This document shows, piece after piece, positions 25,187-33,892 of a stretch of DNA of 64,000 bases. Every line of letters starts with the position of its first letter. Positions within the stretch are counted from its first letter, which is position 1. The notes under the pieces are model-generated. The model made no database searches. It was not told the origin of the DNA and worked only from the letters and a program-made list of their open reading frames with translations. Location: NCBI RefSeq assembly GCF_009900715.1, contig NZ_JAAAJC010000001.1, forward strand, positions 361,216-425,215, given 5' to 3'. A program made the translations under genes and the position numbers. The stretch comes from Halococcus salsus. GTDB taxonomy: Archaea > Halobacteriota > Halobacteria > Halobacteriales > Halococcaceae.

Positions 25187-25906
25187 GTGAAGGGCGTCGT
25201 GCTCGCCGCCGGCGAGGGAACCCGCCTCCGACCGCTCACCGCCGCAACACCGAAGGGACTGCTCGACGTCGGCGGCAGGCCGATCCTCACCCGCTGTTTC
25301 GAGCGGCTGGTCGACCTCGGAGTGACGGAGCTGGTCGTGGTCGTCGGCTACGAGGGCGACCGGATCCGCGAGCGCTACGGCGAGGCGTTCGCCGGGGTCC
25401 CCATCAGCTACGCCGTCCAGCAGGAACGCGACGGGATGGCACACGCCCTCCTCGCCGCCGAGGACCACCTCGACGGGCCGTTCGTGCTGATGGACGGCGA
25501 CGGCGTCGTCTCGTGCGACCTCCGACGGCTGGTCGAGCGCCACCGCGACCCGGCCGTGGACGGGACGGTCCTCGTCGAGGAGGTCCCCGCGAGCGCGGCG
25601 CGCGAGAAGATGGTCTGCGTCCTCGACGAGAACGACGAACTCGTCGGCTGGGAGAACAAACCCGAGGAGCCGGCCGACCCGAGCCTCGTGGCCGCGAGCG
25701 TCCAAACCGCGACACCGGCGCTCCTCGACGCCTGTCGGGCGGTCGAGCGCTCGCCGCGCGGCGAGTTCGAGATGAGCGACGCCATCGGCCACCGGATCGC
25801 CGACGGCGCACGGATCGTCGGGATTCGGTGTGATGGCTGGCTGGTCAACGTCAACACGCCCGCCGACCTCGCGCGGGCGAACGAACTGGTTTGCGAGCGG
25901 GACTGA
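25187..25906 (+). CDS. Sugar-phosphate nucleotidyltransferase family protein
   Basis: A 239-residue nucleotidyltransferase of the RmlA/GlmU-N fold. The nucleotide-binding signature LAAGEGTRLRPLT and PKGLLDVGGRP are at the N-terminus, GMAHALLAAED follows, and the metal-binding MDGDG comes where RmlA-type enzymes have their Asp. WENKPEEP corresponds to the family's EKP loop. It would join a sugar-1-phosphate to an NTP for glycan synthesis. There is no left-handed beta-helix acetyltransferase domain. Translation begins at a GTG. No other glycan genes are nearby, so the sugar is not predictable. Confidence 0.9.
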   Translation: MKGVVLAAGEGTRLRPLTAATPKGLLDVGGRPILTRCFERLVDLGVTELVVVVGYEGDRIRERYGEAFAGVPISYAVQQERDGMAHALLAAEDHLDGPFVLMDGDGVVSCDLRRLVERHRDPAVDGTVLVEEVPASAAREKMVCVLDENDELVGWENKPEEPADPSLVAASVQTATPALLDACRAVERSPRGEFEMSDAIGHRIADGARIVGIRCDGWLVNVNTPADLARANELVCERD

Positions 25907-25910
25907 AGGG

Positions 25911-27323
25911 TTACTCGTCGAGCGCCTGCCAGGACAGCCGTGGATTCCGGGCGGCGCTCGCCTGGTCGATCCGCCGTGCCGCCGTTCGTTCAGGGGCGGC
26001 TTCGAGGGCGTCGTCGCCGTCGGCCGCGGCTTGGTCGAACGCCCGCGCGAGGTGGTCGAGCGAATCGCGGGTCTCGGCCTCGGTGGGTTCGGTCATCAGC
26101 GCCTCGTCGACGGCCTCGGGCCACTTCGTGGTCGGCGGGTGAACCCCGTAATCCAGCATCCGCCGTGCGACGTCGGCGGCATCGCGGCCGGCGCTCGCGA
26201 CGAACTCGTGGTGGAACGGCGAGAAAGGGATCTCGTAGTCGATCCGGCTCGCGAGGTAGTTCGCGTTCAGCACCGCTTTCGCGCTCGCGTCGGCGAGCCC
26301 CGCGTCGCCGAGCCGGGCGATGTAGGCGTAGGTCTTGATCAACACGAGCCAGTTGCCGGCGAAGCCGTGGACCTTACCGACCGTCCGCTCGGGTTCGACG
26401 GTCTCGTAGCCCGAATCGGTCTTCCGAACCTGTGGAGTCGGGAGGAACGGCGCGAGTTCCTCGACGACGCCGACCGGTCCGGCACCCGGGCCGCCGCCGC
26501 CGTGGGGCGTCGCGAACGTCTTGTGGACGTTGTAGTGCATCACGTCGAAGCCCATGTCGCCCGGTCTGGCGCGACCGAGCAGCGCGTTGAGGTTCGCGCC
26601 GTCGTAGTAGAGCAGTCCACCGGCCTCGTGGACGACCTCGGCGACCTCCTCGATGTCGCGTTCGAACAGTCCCAAGGTGTTGGGGTTGGTGAGCATCAGC
26701 GCCGCGGTGTCCTCGCCCACCGCCGCCCGGAGCGCCTCGACGTCGACCCGCCCGTCCTCGGCGTTCGGGAGTTCGACCACGTCGTAGCCCGCGAGCGCGG
26801 CGCTCGCGAAGTTCGTGCCGTGGGCGCTCTCGGGCACGATGATCTCGCTTCGCTCCTCGCCGTGGTGTTCGTGGTAGGCCTTCGCCACGAGGATCCCCGT
26901 GAACTCGCCGGCCGCCCCGGCCGGCGGCTGGAGGGTGACGCTCTCCATTCCGCCGATCGCCGCGAGATACTCCTGGAGTCGATAGCGGAGTTCGAGGTTG
27001 CCCTGCACCGTCCCCTCCGACCGGTCGGGGTGGGTCCCGGCACCGGGGAGGGCGGCGACGTCCTCGGTGAACGCCGGGTTGTACTTCATGGTACAGCTCC
27101 CGAGCGGGATCGGCCCGCTCTCGACGCCGTAGCTCATCTGCGACAAACGAGTATAGTGGCGCGCGAGTTCGGGTTCGGCGAGGTCGGGGAGGTCGAGCCC
27201 GTCCCGCGTGAGGTCGTCGGGCAGCGGGGAGTCCTCGACCGCGACCTCGGTCGAGCGCTTCTCGGCGAGGAGGGGTTCGTAGCGGTCGTCGTCCTCGGTC
27301 CACCGTGCCTGGTCGTAGTTCAC
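25911..27323 (-). CDS. gcvPB: Glycine dehydrogenase (decarboxylating) subunit 2
   Basis: A 470-residue C-terminal half of the P-protein. PLP binding is by the lysine in MHYNVHKTFATPHGGGGPGAG; other marks are GSCTMKYNP, LQPPAGAAGEFTG and GNWLVLIKTYAY. With GcvPA it decarboxylates glycine and loads aminomethyl on the lipoyl arm of GcvH. The start is a GTG; two in-frame GTGs exist (27332 and 27323) and 27323 was chosen because homologues I recall begin near NYDQARW. It is the last gene of the gcv run. A 106-base gap of short palindromes separates it from gcvPA. Confidence 0.95.
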   Translation of the reverse strand: MNYDQARWTEDDDRYEPLLAEKRSTEVAVEDSPLPDDLTRDGLDLPDLAEPELARHYTRLSQMSYGVESGPIPLGSCTMKYNPAFTEDVAALPGAGTHPDRSEGTVQGNLELRYRLQEYLAAIGGMESVTLQPPAGAAGEFTGILVAKAYHEHHGEERSEIIVPESAHGTNFASAALAGYDVVELPNAEDGRVDVEALRAAVGEDTAALMLTNPNTLGLFERDIEEVAEVVHEAGGLLYYDGANLNALLGRARPGDMGFDVMHYNVHKTFATPHGGGGPGAGPVGVVEELAPFLPTPQVRKTDSGYETVEPERTVGKVHGFAGNWLVLIKTYAYIARLGDAGLADASAKAVLNANYLASRIDYEIPFSPFHHEFVASAGRDAADVARRMLDYGVHPPTTKWPEAVDEALMTEPTEAETRDSLDHLARAFDQAAADGDDALEAAPERTAARRIDQASAARNPRLSWQALDE

Positions 27324-27332
27324 GCGAGACAC

Positions 27333-27438
27333 CTCCGGTGTCGAGCAGCGCGGAACCGTCGGTTCCGCGGACTATGTGAGCGGCGGCTACGCCGCCGCGA
27401 GCAGACGTGAGTAGAGAGCGGCTTCGCCGCGACCGTGG
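27333..27438. repeat. Cluster of short perfect palindromes between gcvPA and gcvPB
   Basis: Four hairpin-forming units sit side by side: ACACCTCCGGTGT (about 27329-27341), GCGGAACCGTCGGTTCCGC (about 27350-27368), GCGGCGGCTACGCCGCCGC (about 27381-27399) and GCGGCTTCGCCGC (about 27419-27431). The spacers contain GAGCAG and GTGAG motifs. This lies inside what should be one gcv transcript, so it could be a processing, stabilising or attenuating element, or a repeat that entered the operon. Confidence 0.7.
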
Positions 27439-28785
27439 TCATGCGACCACCTCCAGCGCCTCGGCCAGCTCGTCGGCGTGCTCGACGTTCGTCTCGGTGA
27501 CACAGACCTGGACCAGGTGGTCGTCGATCGCGTGGACCGCGAACCCCCGTTCTTCGAGGTCGGTTCGAACATCGGAAGCCGGGCGGTTGGTTCGCGCCGC
27601 GAACTCCCGGATGTGGTGGCGGTCGTGGACCGGCGCGGTGATTCCCTCGATACCGTCGAGCCGTTCGGCGAGGTCGCGCGCGTGTCGCACACAGTCCTCG
27701 GCGAGGTTCACCAGCCCGTCGGGACCGAGCCACGCGGCGTGCATCGCGGCCCGGAGCGCGACCCACGCCTGGTTGGTGCAGATGTTCGAAGTCGCGCGTT
27801 CGCGCCGGATGTGTTGTTCGCGCGTCTGGAGGGTGAGGGTGTAGGCCCGTCTCCCGCTCCGATCCTCGCTCGCGCCGACGAGTCGTCCGGGGACCTGGCG
27901 GAGGAAGTCCTCGCGGCAGGCGAACAGCCCGAGGCCCATCCCGCCGCTGGTCCCGAGGCCGAGCGCCGCGTCGCCGACCACCACGTCCGCTCCGACCGCC
28001 GCGGGTTCGGAGAGGAGGGCGAGCGCGACCGCGTCCGAGCCGAGACAGAACACCGCATCGTCGTCGGCCGCGAGGTCGCCGATGGTCGAGAGCTCCTCCT
28101 CGATGGTCCCTCGTACAGTGGGGTTCTCGGCGTAGACCATCGCACAGTCCTCGTCGAGCGACTCCGCGAGCGCGTCGATATCGACGTTGCCGTCGTCCAT
28201 CGGATAGGATTCGACGACCGCGTCGGTCCCGGTGAGGTAGTTCTCGAGTACCTCTCGCCGGCCCGACTGGAGCTGTTCGGGGACCAGGATCCGCGTGCCC
28301 GACACCGACCGCGAGCGGAGCGCGAGCGTCGCGGCCTCGCCGAGCGCGCTCGCGGCGTCGTACATCGAGCAGTTCGCTATCGCCAACCCCGTCAGTTCGA
28401 CCAGCATCGACTGGTACTCGAAGAGCGCCTGGAGGAACCCCTGGGCGACCTCGGGTTGGTACTGGGTGTACGACGAGAGGAACTCGGACCGGTCCGAGAG
28501 GTGGTCGACCATCGAGGGGACGTAGTGGTCGTAGTGGCCCCGACCGAGGAATTCGGTGAGGTCGTCGTTCCCGTCGAGCAGCGACGCCAGCTCGCCTCGA
28601 AGCTCGCGTTCGCCGCGTGGTTCGATCCCGAGGTCGCCCTCGAAGCGGACCGCTTCGGGGATGTCGAACAGGGCTTCCTCGCTCTCGACGCCGACGGCGT
28701 CCAGCATCGCCGCCGTCTCCTCGGCGGTCTGTGGAGCGAACGGACTCCCGGTTTCGGCAGCCGGACCGCGTCGGTCGTGACTCAT
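27439..28785 (-). CDS. gcvPA: Glycine dehydrogenase (decarboxylating) subunit 1
   Basis: A 448-residue N-terminal half of the P-protein, the non-PLP-lysine partner of GcvPB. Typical stretches are [59 protein letters not shown] and [15 protein letters not shown] 28785 gives a family-typical start; an upstream in-frame start at 28845 would add an unrelated tail. The gene lies between gcvPB and a SnoaL-like gene on the other strand that separates it from gcvH, so it may have its own promoter in 28786-28955. Confidence 0.95.
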   Translation of the reverse strand: MSHDRRGPAAETGSPFAPQTAEETAAMLDAVGVESEEALFDIPEAVRFEGDLGIEPRGERELRGELASLLDGNDDLTEFLGRGHYDHYVPSMVDHLSDRSEFLSSYTQYQPEVAQGFLQALFEYQSMLVELTGLAIANCSMYDAASALGEAATLALRSRSVSGTRILVPEQLQSGRREVLENYLTGTDAVVESYPMDDGNVDIDALAESLDEDCAMVYAENPTVRGTIEEELSTIGDLAADDDAVFCLGSDAVALALLSEPAAVGADVVVGDAALGLGTSGGMGLGLFACREDFLRQVPGRLVGASEDRSGRRAYTLTLQTREQHIRRERATSNICTNQAWVALRAAMHAAWLGPDGLVNLAEDCVRHARDLAERLDGIEGITAPVHDRHHIREFAARTNRPASDVRTDLEERGFAVHAIDDHLVQVCVTETNVEHADELAEALEVVA

Positions 28786-28955
28786 CGGCGAGAACACCCA
28801 CCAGTGGCGTGAGACGGCATTGGTAGACCCTTCGTGGGTGGGCATATCAGACCGTCGTTCGAGGCGGGTCGACCCTCCCGAACGAACAGTTAAGACCGTG
28901 GCGAGCCATCGTTCCGCCCCGCTCCCGAGGCCGAGCGGGGGAGAACCCTGAGACC

Positions 28956-29309
28956 ATGAGCACGACCGAAGACGTTCTCGACCACCACTTGGAAGCGTTC
29001 GGCGACCAGGACATCGAGGCCACGATGGCGGACTACGCCGACGACGCCGTCGTCATCACCCACGGCGACGTTCACCACGGGCGCGAGGCGATCGCTGACT
29101 GGTTCGAGACCGAGCTGTTCACCGAGTTCGAACAGCCAGACGTAACGTTCGATCTGACCGAGAAGACCGTCGAGGGCGAGTACGCCTACATCACCTGGGA
29201 GGCCGACACGCCGGACACCGATTACGAGTTCGCGACCGACACGTTCGTGGTCCGGGACGGGAAGATCGTCGCCCAGACGCTCGGCGTGAAGGCCACGTCG
29301 AAGCACTGA
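28956..29309 (+). CDS. SnoaL-like (NTF2 superfamily) protein
   Basis: A 117-residue single-domain protein of the SnoaL/NTF2-like fold: helix start [35 protein letters not shown], then [14 protein letters not shown], and paired beta strands ending in [14 protein letters not shown]. Members are small-molecule enzymes or ligand-binding proteins; the pocket residues here do not identify a substrate. It is on the plus strand, inserted between gcvH and gcvPA, both of which are on the minus strand. No mobile-element ends are visible around it. Confidence 0.88.
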   Translation: MSTTEDVLDHHLEAFGDQDIEATMADYADDAVVITHGDVHHGREAIADWFETELFTEFEQPDVTFDLTEKTVEGEYAYITWEADTPDTDYEFATDTFVVRDGKIVAQTLGVKATSKH

Positions 29310-29335
29310 GATCGATGAAGCCCGACTAGGGCTAC

Positions 29336-29719
29336 CTACTCGATCTGGTCGCGGTAGGCCTCGGCGTCCAGCAGGTCGTCGAACTCGCTCCCGTCGTCGA
29401 GGTCGACTTCGAGGAGCCAGCCGTCGCCGTAGGGGTCGTCGTTGAGGAGCTCCGGCGCGTCGAAGACGTCGTCGTTGACCGCCGAGACGGTGCCCGAGAC
29501 CGGTGCGTAGAGGTCCGAGACCGCCTTGATCGACTCCACCACGCCGAACTCCTCGTCGTGTGCGACCGCGTCGCCTGCCTCGGGGAGTTCGACGAAGACG
29601 ATGTCGCCGAGTTCGTCCTGGGCAAACGCGGAGATACCGATACGGGCGGTCTCCCCGTCCTTTCGCGCCCATTCGTGACTCTCCAGGTAGTGCCGGTCCT
29701 CGGGAACTTCGAAACTCAT
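29336..29719 (-). CDS. gcvH: Glycine cleavage system H protein
   Basis: A 127-residue lipoyl carrier. The lipoylated lysine is Lys65 in [17 protein letters not shown], the standard context. It shuttles the aminomethyl group and electrons among the P, T and L proteins. Its ATG overlaps the gcvT stop (ATGA), so the two are translationally coupled. It converges with the SnoaL-like gene. Confidence 0.97.
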   Translation of the reverse strand: MSFEVPEDRHYLESHEWARKDGETARIGISAFAQDELGDIVFVELPEAGDAVAHDEEFGVVESIKAVSDLYAPVSGTVSAVNDDVFDAPELLNDDPYGDGWLLEVDLDDGSEFDDLLDAEAYRDQIE

Positions 29720-30804
29720 CGTTGGTAGAACGGGAGCGGCCTGATACGTGCGTCTTTCGGCTCGCCGCGGATCTCGACCCCCACCTCGGTCCCCGGCTCG
29801 GCGAACTCGCTCGGGACGTAGCCCATCCCGAGCGGGATCCCGAGTGTCGGACTCATCGTGCCGCTCGTGACCGTTCCAACGGTTTCGCCCTCTGCGCTGA
29901 TCTCGTAGCCGTGGCGCGGGATGCCGCGCTCTTCGAGTTCGAAGCCCACGAACCGTTCTTCGGGGCCCGACTCCGCGACCGCCGCGAGCGCGTCCCGACC
30001 CACGAACTCGGTGTCGAGGTCGACCGCGAAGCTCACGCCCGCCTCGACGGGGTTCCGGGGGTTCGTCTCGGCGTCGAAATCCTGGCCGGAGAGCAGGAAG
30101 CCCGCCTCGATCCGGAGGGTGTCGCGCGCGCCGAGGCCGCAGGGCTGGCAGTCGAGGGCGTTCCAGACCGCCGCCGCCTCGTCCCACGGCGCGAGGAGTT
30201 CGAAGCCGTCCTCGCCCGTGTAGCCCGTGCGCGCGACGAGACACTCGACACCGTCGAGGCTCGTGGCCCCCGCCGAGAACCGCCCGAGGTCGGCGATATC
30301 GCCCTCGACCGCTTTCCCGAGGAGGTCCACCGCCTCCGGCCCCTGAACCGCCACCATCGCGTAGTCGGTCGTCCGGTTCTCGACGGTGGCGTCCAACCCC
30401 CACTCGTCGCGGTGGTCGACCCATCGGTCCTCCATCTCCTCGTCGTGACCCGCGTTCGGGATGAACAGGAAGTCGGCGTCGTGCTCGGCGGGGAGCCGAT
30501 AGACGACCGTATCGTCGAGGATCGTTCCTTCGGTGTCGGTGATCATCGCGTACTGGGCTTTGCCCGGGTCGAGGCTCGCCACGTCGTTGGTGGTGAGCCG
30601 ATTCAGGAGCTCGACGGCGTCGGGCCCCGACACCTCGATCTGGCCCATGTGCGAGACGTCGAACTTGCCGGCCGCCTCACGGACGGCCGCGTGTTCGGTG
30701 CGGATGGAGTCGAACTCGACGGGCATTGCCCAACCGCCGAACTCGGTGGTCTTCGCGCCACTGGCGGCGTGTTCGTCGCCCAACGGTGGGTCACGGAGGT
30801 CCAT
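29716..30804 (-). CDS. gcvT: Glycine cleavage system T protein (aminomethyltransferase)
   Basis: A 362-residue T protein with the three-domain GcvT fold. Recognisable are [33 protein letters not shown], the folate-site Asp in [19 protein letters not shown], and [13 protein letters not shown] with the substrate-contacting Arg. It transfers the methylene group to a tetrahydrofolate-type carrier and releases ammonia. It heads the gcvTH pair; repeat copy C fills the gap upstream, with its tail about 40 bases from the ATG. Confidence 0.96.
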   Translation of the reverse strand: MDLRDPPLGDEHAASGAKTTEFGGWAMPVEFDSIRTEHAAVREAAGKFDVSHMGQIEVSGPDAVELLNRLTTNDVASLDPGKAQYAMITDTEGTILDDTVVYRLPAEHDADFLFIPNAGHDEEMEDRWVDHRDEWGLDATVENRTTDYAMVAVQGPEAVDLLGKAVEGDIADLGRFSAGATSLDGVECLVARTGYTGEDGFELLAPWDEAAAVWNALDCQPCGLGARDTLRIEAGFLLSGQDFDAETNPRNPVEAGVSFAVDLDTEFVGRDALAAVAESGPEERFVGFELEERGIPRHGYEISAEGETVGTVTSGTMSPTLGIPLGMGYVPSEFAEPGTEVGVEIRGEPKDARIRPLPFYQR

Positions 30805-31213
30805 GTCGAGGCCGTCGTGCCGCGCGACCTAATCGTTTCCACTTCCACTTTTTTCCTCGTCCCCGTTCGCTCGCTCGTTCCACTCGCTCACTCAGGGTCC
30901 TCGCAAAAACCTGTTCTGTCGAGTGAAGCGAGACAGAGCTTGGAAGAGCGCAGCTCTTCCAGCGGACTAAAAAGGCTGCTCGCTCCCTCGCTCCGCTCGG
31001 TCACTCGCAGTACAATCACTACATCCCCGCCACCGCTCCCGCAACGCGCCACACGCCTCCCCAGCCGACTGCGCTCCTCGCTCGTTTCACTCCCTGCGGT
31101 GCTCATCCCTCGCACAGTGTTCGCGAGCGGTGCTCGCTGTCGCTCGTCACCGCTCGCAAGCGCGCGCCGACCACACCCGGACTGACGAGATGCCACCGCG
31201 ACTTGAACCTTGG
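30805..31213. other. Non-coding gap filled by repeat copy C
   Basis: About 410 bases between gcvT and the membrane protein gene. Nearly all of it is repeat copy C. The promoter of gcvT must lie in the first 40-60 bases or within the repeat tail; no strong TATA box is seen. Confidence 0.7.
30845..31180 (-). repeat. Dispersed hairpin repeat, copy C
   Basis: Read on the minus strand it begins near 31180 with GGTCGGCGCGCGCTTGCGAGCGG and a hairpin, followed by block 1 (TGTGCGAGGGATGAGCACCG, about 31118-31099), block 2 (AGGAGCGCAGTCGGCTGGGG, about 31081-31062), then the long tail with CCTTTTTAGTCC (about 30974-30963), a GAAGAGCTGCGCTCTTC stem, CAGAACAGGTTTTTG and AAAAAAGTGG near 30855. It matches copy B in block order and tail. 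Confidence 0.85.
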
Positions 31214-32653
31214 TCAGAACACCCGGGAGCGGCGCGTCCCCCGCGAGGCAGTATCGTAGTACTCGTTGACGAACTCGCGTCGCCACCAGTCGCCGGTCTC
31301 GCGCTTCTCGGCGCGCGAGGTGAACTCGTAGCGGTAGCGCCGAACCCGGATTCTGCTGGGCGGTTCGTCGGGGAACGGGTCGTGTGCCAGCAGCGATTCG
31401 ACCTGGTCGTTGCCGTCGAGGAGCTTCTCGACGAAGCGTGGGAACCACTCGCGACGCGGGCGCGCGCTCATCGCCGCGAACCAGAGCTGCCAGTCGAGCC
31501 GAAGGTGGTAGGGAGCCCACTGCGGCGGCCGCTTCCCCGGATCCGTGGGTTTGCCTTTGAACTCGTAGGTCCGCCACTCGGGGTCCTCGCCTTCGTCGCG
31601 TGTTCCCTCGATGACGAGCTCGTAGCGCTCCCTCGTTATCGACCCGAACGCGCCGTAGGTGTTCACCAAGTGGAGCGGGTCGAAGCTCCGGTTCATCGAC
31701 TGCGAACTCGATATCAGGTTCCGAACCGGCCAGTAGCTCAGGACGACGACCAGCAGGAGCAATCCGTAAATCACGACCTGGTGTGGCGTCCCGACGGGTA
31801 CGGTAGCCGGGGTGGTGAATCCCCCAAGTCCCTCGAAGAGCGCGTCGTCGAAGGTCGAGAGCGCGAGCACGATGGTGAGGGCGTTGAGCCACGCGAAGTT
31901 CCCCGAGACCATCAGCCAGGCCTGATAGACGATGGTCAGCAGGCCAGCCAGCGCGGCGACCCACGCGAACGGTCGCGGCGCGAAGTAGAAGAAGGGGACC
32001 ACGAGTTCGATGACGTGATGCACCCCGATGCTGGCTCGGTGGAGCGGTTTCGGGAGCTTGTCGAAGGACCAGCTCAGCGGGTTCGGCATCGGCTGGGTCT
32101 CGTAGTGATAGAACATACACGTGAAGTCCCGCCAGCAGGGGTCCCCACGAAGTTTGATGAGGCCCGCGCCGAACATCACCCGGAAGAGCACCCACCGGAG
32201 CAACCAGACAACGATGTCGGGCGGGGCGGTGTGCATCCCACCGAGGAAGACCGCGAGGAAGCCCGTTTCGAGCAGCAGCGACTCCCAGCCGAACCCGTAG
32301 AACGTCCGGCCGGCGTTCACGAAGGAGAGGTAGAGCAGCCAGAGCGCACCCCAGACGACCATCGAGAACGGGGTACCGAACGCGTCCGCGAGTCCCGTAA
32401 CGGCGAGGGTCGAGAGGCCGACGCCGGCCCACGCACACACCTTGAGAGCCCGATCGCTCGCGTCGAGCTGGAAGAGGCCGGGCGCGTCGCGAACGGCCAC
32501 CCGGTCGAGGAAGTCGGCGGCGGGGAGGATACCGTCCTCGCCGTGGAGCGCCGGGTACTGGTTGACGGCGACGAGGAACGCGACGAGGTAGACCAGCCCG
32601 AGGGCACGCCGGAAGCAAAAGCGGACGAGCCAGTAGTCGCCGAGGTCGAGCAT
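31214..32653 (-). CDS. Lipase maturation factor (LMF1/LMF2)-like membrane protein
   Basis: A 479-residue multi-pass membrane protein with roughly eight to ten hydrophobic segments and a soluble C-terminal domain. The part WRDFTCMFYHYETQPMPNP followed by SWSFDKLPKPLHR, and later PPQWAPYHLRLDWQLWFAA, are the signature regions of the lipase maturation factor family, known in animals as ER chaperones for lipases. Bacterial and archaeal members exist but have no defined role; folding of secreted proteins or an enzymatic membrane function are both possible. ATG 32653 fits the first hydrophobic segment. Confidence 0.85.
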   Translation of the reverse strand: MLDLGDYWLVRFCFRRALGLVYLVAFLVAVNQYPALHGEDGILPAADFLDRVAVRDAPGLFQLDASDRALKVCAWAGVGLSTLAVTGLADAFGTPFSMVVWGALWLLYLSFVNAGRTFYGFGWESLLLETGFLAVFLGGMHTAPPDIVVWLLRWVLFRVMFGAGLIKLRGDPCWRDFTCMFYHYETQPMPNPLSWSFDKLPKPLHRASIGVHHVIELVVPFFYFAPRPFAWVAALAGLLTIVYQAWLMVSGNFAWLNALTIVLALSTFDDALFEGLGGFTTPATVPVGTPHQVVIYGLLLLVVVLSYWPVRNLISSSQSMNRSFDPLHLVNTYGAFGSITRERYELVIEGTRDEGEDPEWRTYEFKGKPTDPGKRPPQWAPYHLRLDWQLWFAAMSARPRREWFPRFVEKLLDGNDQVESLLAHDPFPDEPPSRIRVRRYRYEFTSRAEKRETGDWWRREFVNEYYDTASRGTRRSRVF

Positions 32654-32754
32654 CGGGCCGGCGTTCGCCAGCGAGGGATAAAACTGGCCGGGACCGTGGA
32701 CCGCGGGCGAGCCACAACCGACGGTTTTTGCCCGCGTGCGGCCGAGCGGGTTGT

Positions 32755-33543
32755 ATGACCGATACGGACCGACGGGCCGACCTCGCGGTGCGGGCGGCGG
32801 AAGCCGGCGCGGCCCTCGCGCTCGACTCGTTTCGCGGGGAGCTCTCGGTCGAGACCAAGACCGGCAAGACCGACCTCGTCACCGCGACCGACCGCGCGGC
32901 TCAGGACCGCGTCATCGAGACCATCCGTGAGGGGTTCCCGGACGATGCGATCGTCGGTGAGGAGGACGACGCGCTGAAACGAGTCCCCGACGAGGGACCG
33001 TCGTGGGTCATCGACCCCATCGACGGCACGAGCAACTTCGTTCGTGGGCTCCGGATCTGGGGGACGAGCGTGACGGCGGTCCTCGACGGCGAACCGGTCG
33101 CCGCGGCGACGGTGTTGCCCGCGCTCTCCGACACCTACGTTGCCGACGGCTCGGGAACGCGGCTCAACGGCGACCCAGTGCACGTCAGCGACCGTGAGGA
33201 CCCGGAGACGTTCGCGGTCGTCCCGATCCTGCTCGGCGAGCGCCGGCTCGAGGACTACACCGCCACTATTGGGGCGCTCGCGAGCCGGTTCGGCGACATC
33301 CGGCGATTCGGCTGTTCACACGCCACGCTCGCGGCGGTCGCGGGTGGCTCGCTGGAGGCCGCGGTCGCGACCGCCGGGATGAGCCCGTGGGATACGGTCG
33401 GCGGCGCGCACATGATCCGCCAGGCCGGCGGCACCGTGACCGACCTCGCGGGCGAGCGGTGGCGGCACGACAGCGACGGCCTCGTGGCCTCGAACGGCGC
33501 GGCCCACGAGGAACTGCTCGCGGCCGTCGGTCGCGAAGAGTAA
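32755..33543 (+). CDS. Inositol monophosphatase family protein
   Basis: A 262-residue Li+-sensitive-type phosphatase. Metal-binding residues are in GEED (about 68-71) and DPIDGTSNF (87-95); the second Asp site is SPWDTVGGAHMI. Members dephosphorylate inositol phosphate, fructose-1,6-bisphosphate or PAP; haloarchaeal members are annotated loosely as SuhB. The substrate is not settled. ATG 32755 follows about 100 bases of divergent promoter gap shared with the LMF-like gene. Confidence 0.93.
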   Translation: MTDTDRRADLAVRAAEAGAALALDSFRGELSVETKTGKTDLVTATDRAAQDRVIETIREGFPDDAIVGEEDDALKRVPDEGPSWVIDPIDGTSNFVRGLRIWGTSVTAVLDGEPVAAATVLPALSDTYVADGSGTRLNGDPVHVSDREDPETFAVVPILLGERRLEDYTATIGALASRFGDIRRFGCSHATLAAVAGGSLEAAVATAGMSPWDTVGGAHMIRQAGGTVTDLAGERWRHDSDGLVASNGAAHEELLAAVGREE

Positions 33544-33583
33544 GCATCGTCGTCGGTCGCGAGCGGTCGGTTCGCCCGCGCGG

Positions 33584-33811
33584 TCAGCTGTTGTGGGGCT
33601 GTTCGTCGCGGTGGTTGTCGGGGTTCTCGGCCTCGCGGGCGGCCGCCTCGCGCTGTTCGGATTCGATTTCGACCTCTCCCTCGGCGGCCTCCTCCTGTTT
33701 CCGTTCGGCTTCGGCCTCGCGGGCTTCCTCCGCCTCGTCGGTCTCCTGTTCGGCCTCCTCCTTCTCCTTCGCGAGCGTCACGTCGCGTTCGTGGGGGTCG
33801 TCCTCGGACAT
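33584..33811 (-). CDS. Small highly charged coiled-coil-like protein
   Basis: A 75-residue protein made of Glu, Ala, Lys and Arg after a short start (MSEDDPHERDVTL), with long EAEAERKQEEAAEGE-type stretches that suggest a single long helix or disordered acidic region. No known domain. A hydrophobic frame exists on the opposite strand over the same bases, but the acidic composition and normal start context favour this one. Function unknown. Confidence 0.65.
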   Translation of the reverse strand: MSEDDPHERDVTLAKEKEEAEQETDEAEEAREAEAERKQEEAAEGEVEIESEQREAAAREAENPDNHRDEQPHNS

Positions 33812-33892
33812 ACCCGCCCGTTGGGCCATCGCGACTATCAACCGTCCGCTTGCCTGTGATGGGCGACCGGCTGGAGAACCGTTACGCGGGAT

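Noticed and set aside
27333-27438. Possible CRISPR or transcription terminator array
   Set aside because: The palindromes differ in sequence and have no constant repeat-spacer pattern; there are no cas genes. They also lack a T-run expected for simple archaeal termination.
33593-33859. An 88-codon hydrophobic frame on the plus strand, looks like a membrane protein
   Set aside because: It is the complement of Glu/Ala codons of the charged minus-strand protein, which produces Leu/Phe/Gly runs automatically. The minus-strand frame is acidic as expected here.
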